Source: Streptosporangium saharense (GTDB lineage: Bacteria > Actinomycetota > Actinomycetes > Streptosporangiales > Streptosporangiaceae). Taken from it: a stretch of DNA of 61,977 nucleotides. Of this stretch, positions 60,696 through 61,977 are shown one piece after another. Under the pieces are notes generated by a model. The model was not told the origin of the DNA, did not search any database, and saw only the letters and a list, made by a program, of their open reading frames with translations. Made by a program: the position numbers and the translations under genes. The stretch's first letter is position 1; every line of letters starts with the position of its first letter. The stretch is from positions 1-61,977 of the forward strand of contig NZ_JACHJP010000017.1 of the NCBI RefSeq assembly GCF_014203715.1, in the 5' to 3' direction.

Positions 60696-60778
60696 TAGCT
60701 CTTCGAAAGACCTGGCTCGGCTACCGGGGACAGCACGCTCCGCGTCCGAACCCATGGCGAACCACCTTAGAAAGCGAA

Positions 60779-60808
60779 TTCGCCCGGCCCTCCACACGTC
60801 CGGGCGAA
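60779..60808 (+). other. Leader hairpin of the second GW cassette
   Basis: TTCGCCCGG (60779-60787) pairs perfectly with CCGGGCGAA (60800-60808). It lies ten bases before the AGGAAGG ribosome site of the gene at 60837. Confidence 0.45.
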
Positions 60809-60836
60809 CCCTTGACCAGGAAGGCGCTCCTGATCC

Positions 60837-61946
60837 ATGTGTAAGCCTAGTCCGGTCCTCAACCGGCAACCGGCACCGGCAAGCGACTGCGGTTGCTTCA
60901 GCAACGCTGTCCCCCTGCCCATGGGGTGCGCCCGATGCGGGCACTCCCCCTACGCCCATACCTGTATCAACCAGGACGGACATGAGTACGTGCAGCCGTC
61001 CGGGCTGTTGATGAACGCCCGTCTCCAGGCCCGGCGTGAGCACGGCCCGCAGATTCTCCCCGCGCCTCGGCCTCCGGTGGAGGTCGCGCCGGGGGAAGTG
61101 GTCCCGCTGGTGCCCGTCCAGCGCTGTCCCGTCCCCGAGCCGGGATCGCCCGCAGCGGCCCCGGCCGCGACCGCCGTACCGGATGACCTGCCTGGCCTCA
61201 CGGAAACCGCCTCCGAACCGGATCGCGCGCCGATCCCCGCCGATGCCTGGCCTGCCGCTCCGACCCAGGCTCCGAGCGCTACGCCCACCCCGCCTCCTGT
61301 CGCCGCTCCGGTTTCCGTGCCCGCTACGCCTCCTATCGCCGACCCGGCCCTGAAGCCCGTTGTGCCCGTACGGCCTGCCCGTCCGCCGCTGCCTCGGCGG
61401 ACTCGGCGTCCTATCCCCGGTGGTCCCCGGTCCGGGATCTCCTGGGCCAGGGTGCGTCGATCCGGCCTGTCCCGGCCTGGTTTCCGCAGGAGTGCGGTAC
61501 GGCCCGCGACCGGCAGGCCGCCTCGACGCGAAGGCCGCTGCCGCGTTCCTCATGCTCGTGCGGCTTCCGGCGCTCACTCGGCTGTGCCGTACGGCACGCG
61601 TCCTTCTTTCTCTTGTCCTGTAGGGCAGGCCCGTCTGGCGATCACCTCGTCGGCCAGAGCCTCTGATCGGATCACGGAGGTCCAGATCATGCACAACACC
61701 CCCAACAGTCCGGCGATCCCGGGCTGGCGGCTGATCGTCAGCGACACCGGACGGTACTGGGCCATCCGCAACCGGGCCTTCCCCCGGGTTGCCCTGCGGG
61801 CCGGGGTGGAACCGGCGGTGGACGCCGACACCTTCGAGGAAGTGCAGGCCGCCGTCGCCGAGCAGGAGGACAAGGCCCGCACCGCCGTGGCCGCCGCCGA
61901 GAAGACCGCCGTGGCCGCCGTCGAGACGACGGGGCCGGTCTCGTGA
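60837..61946 (+). CDS. Cys-rich / Pro-Ala-rich ORF in frame with a GW protein, no stop between them
   Basis: A 369-codon open frame. The first 70 residues look like a small protein with CGC and GCARCGHSPYAHTC, a possible metal-binding Cys/His set. A long Pro/Ala-rich, then Arg-rich low-complexity stretch follows to about residue 284. The frame then runs without a stop into the complete GW protein at 61689. Either this is a genuine fusion, or the upstream gene has lost its stop. The middle has less regular codon use than the ends. ATG 60837 has AGGAAGG about 12 bases upstream. Confidence 0.45.
   Translation: MCKPSPVLNRQPAPASDCGCFSNAVPLPMGCARCGHSPYAHTCINQDGHEYVQPSGLLMNARLQARREHGPQILPAPRPPVEVAPGEVVPLVPVQRCPVPEPGSPAAAPAATAVPDDLPGLTETASEPDRAPIPADAWPAAPTQAPSATPTPPPVAAPVSVPATPPIADPALKPVVPVRPARPPLPRRTRRPIPGGPRSGISWARVRRSGLSRPGFRRSAVRPATGRPPRREGRCRVPHARAASGAHSAVPYGTRPSFSCPVGQARLAITSSARASDRITEVQIMHNTPNSPAIPGWRLIVSDTGRYWAIRNRAFPRVALRAGVEPAVDADTFEEVQAAVAEQEDKARTAVAAAEKTAVAAVETTGPVS
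61689..61946 (+). CDS. GW-motif small protein, second-cassette copy
   Basis: An 85-residue protein nearly identical to GW protein 2 (26835-27071) through AIPGWRLIVSDTGRYWAIRN and DADTFEEVQAAVA, with a longer Ala/Val/Glu tail. ATG 61689 has GGAGG eight bases upstream, so it can be translated on its own even though the frame is open far upstream. The stop overlaps the next start in GTGA, exactly as in the first cassette. Function is unknown. Confidence 0.8.
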   Translation: MHNTPNSPAIPGWRLIVSDTGRYWAIRNRAFPRVALRAGVEPAVDADTFEEVQAAVAEQEDKARTAVAAAEKTAVAAVETTGPVS

Positions 61947-61977
61947 CGGGGCGGCATCGGGACGGCCAGCCGTACGC
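61943..61977 (+). CDS. Start of a GW protein 3 homologue (partial)
   Basis: GTG 61943 overlaps the previous stop (GTGA). The 11 codons available encode MTGRHRDGQPY, matching GGRHRDGLPVA near the start of GW protein 3 at 27068. The gene continues beyond the window, so the gene order of the first cassette is repeated. Confidence 0.65.
   Translation, partial: MTGRHRDGQPY

Noticed and set aside
61360..61623. An 87-codon open frame overlapping the Pro-rich ORF
   Set aside because: There is no ribosome site, the composition is that of a shifted frame, and it ends before the GW gene without any family resemblance.
1..61977. tRNA or rRNA genes, insertion sequences and transposases
   Set aside because: I looked for cloverleaf-type sequences, rRNA words and DDE/tyrosine recombinase proteins and found none, despite the accessory character of parts of the window.

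Overview
The window is high-GC actinobacterial DNA. GTG/TTG starts are frequent, ATGA/GTGA start-stop overlaps are common, and it carries SARP/AfsR-type and LAL-LuxR regulators, TetR/ABC pairs, an F420/FMN luciferase-like enzyme, a DUF397 remnant and IdeR/DmdR-type iron boxes. A Streptosporangiaceae-like organism (Nonomuraea/Streptosporangium type) is my best guess. That is inference from gene style, not from a marker gene. The word GCCGTACGGC and its halves are strongly over-used across the window.

Layout. 1-4.4 kb: tail of an unknown gene, a fumarylacetoacetate hydrolase and a LAL-type LuxR regulator. 4.4-11.7 kb: two secreted metalloproteases, each fusing an M4 (thermolysin-like) to an M28 (S. 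griseus aminopeptidase-like) domain. They are a duplicated unit that includes about 370 bp of upstream DNA, and they flank a secreted intradiol dioxygenase with a carbohydrate-binding tail. 11.7-13.5 kb: an AAA ATPase/DUF4276 pair resembling OLD-like defence modules. 13.5-16.2 kb: a TetR regulator divergent from a DrrAB-like ABC exporter, with a palindromic operator in the promoter. 16.2-20.4 and 29.3-41.5 kb: a catabolic island. It has two paralogous amidohydrolases, an LLM oxidoreductase, an aldehyde dehydrogenase, a seven-gene esterase-Liv ABC transporter-alcohol dehydrogenase-aldo/keto reductase operon, a second aldo/keto reductase, an O-methyltransferase and an SDR. Divergent promoters in it share CCAAA-type motifs.

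20.4-29.2 kb is an accessory block between the two catabolic halves. It holds a small secreted protein, a 2'-5' RNA ligase-like protein, a HAD hydrolase flanked by copies of the end of the neighbouring pterin dehydratase gene, a decayed two-repeat CRISPR remnant, a methyltransferase/inositol-phosphatase pair divergent from an XRE-TPR regulator, and a run of five small, mutually related 'GW' proteins. Three of these overlap by GTGA. A 190-bp interval with four perfect hairpins follows, then a MerR/BldC-like regulator and a pentapeptide-repeat protein.

41.5-44.2 kb: TetR/quinone oxidoreductase and DUF2975/XRE pairs. 44.2-52.7 kb: a siderophore-iron locus, with TetR-MFS exporter on one side and TetR-IrtA-IrtB-hydrolase on the other, each preceded by an iron box. 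52.7-58.3 kb: a nucleotidyltransferase, a DUF4267 membrane protein, a hemerythrin-domain protein and an AfsR-like regulator. The regulator's promoter carries three heptamer-type repeats at exact 11-bp spacing. 58.3-62 kb: an orphan four-repeat CRISPR array using the same repeat as the 23-kb remnant, a frameshifted DUF397 gene, and a PP2C phosphatase/GntR operon divergent from a second, near-identical copy of the GW cassette that runs off the window end.

The most unusual elements are the GW small-protein cassette with its structured intergenic RNA/DNA, the dispersed CRISPR remnants without cas genes, and the protease duplication.
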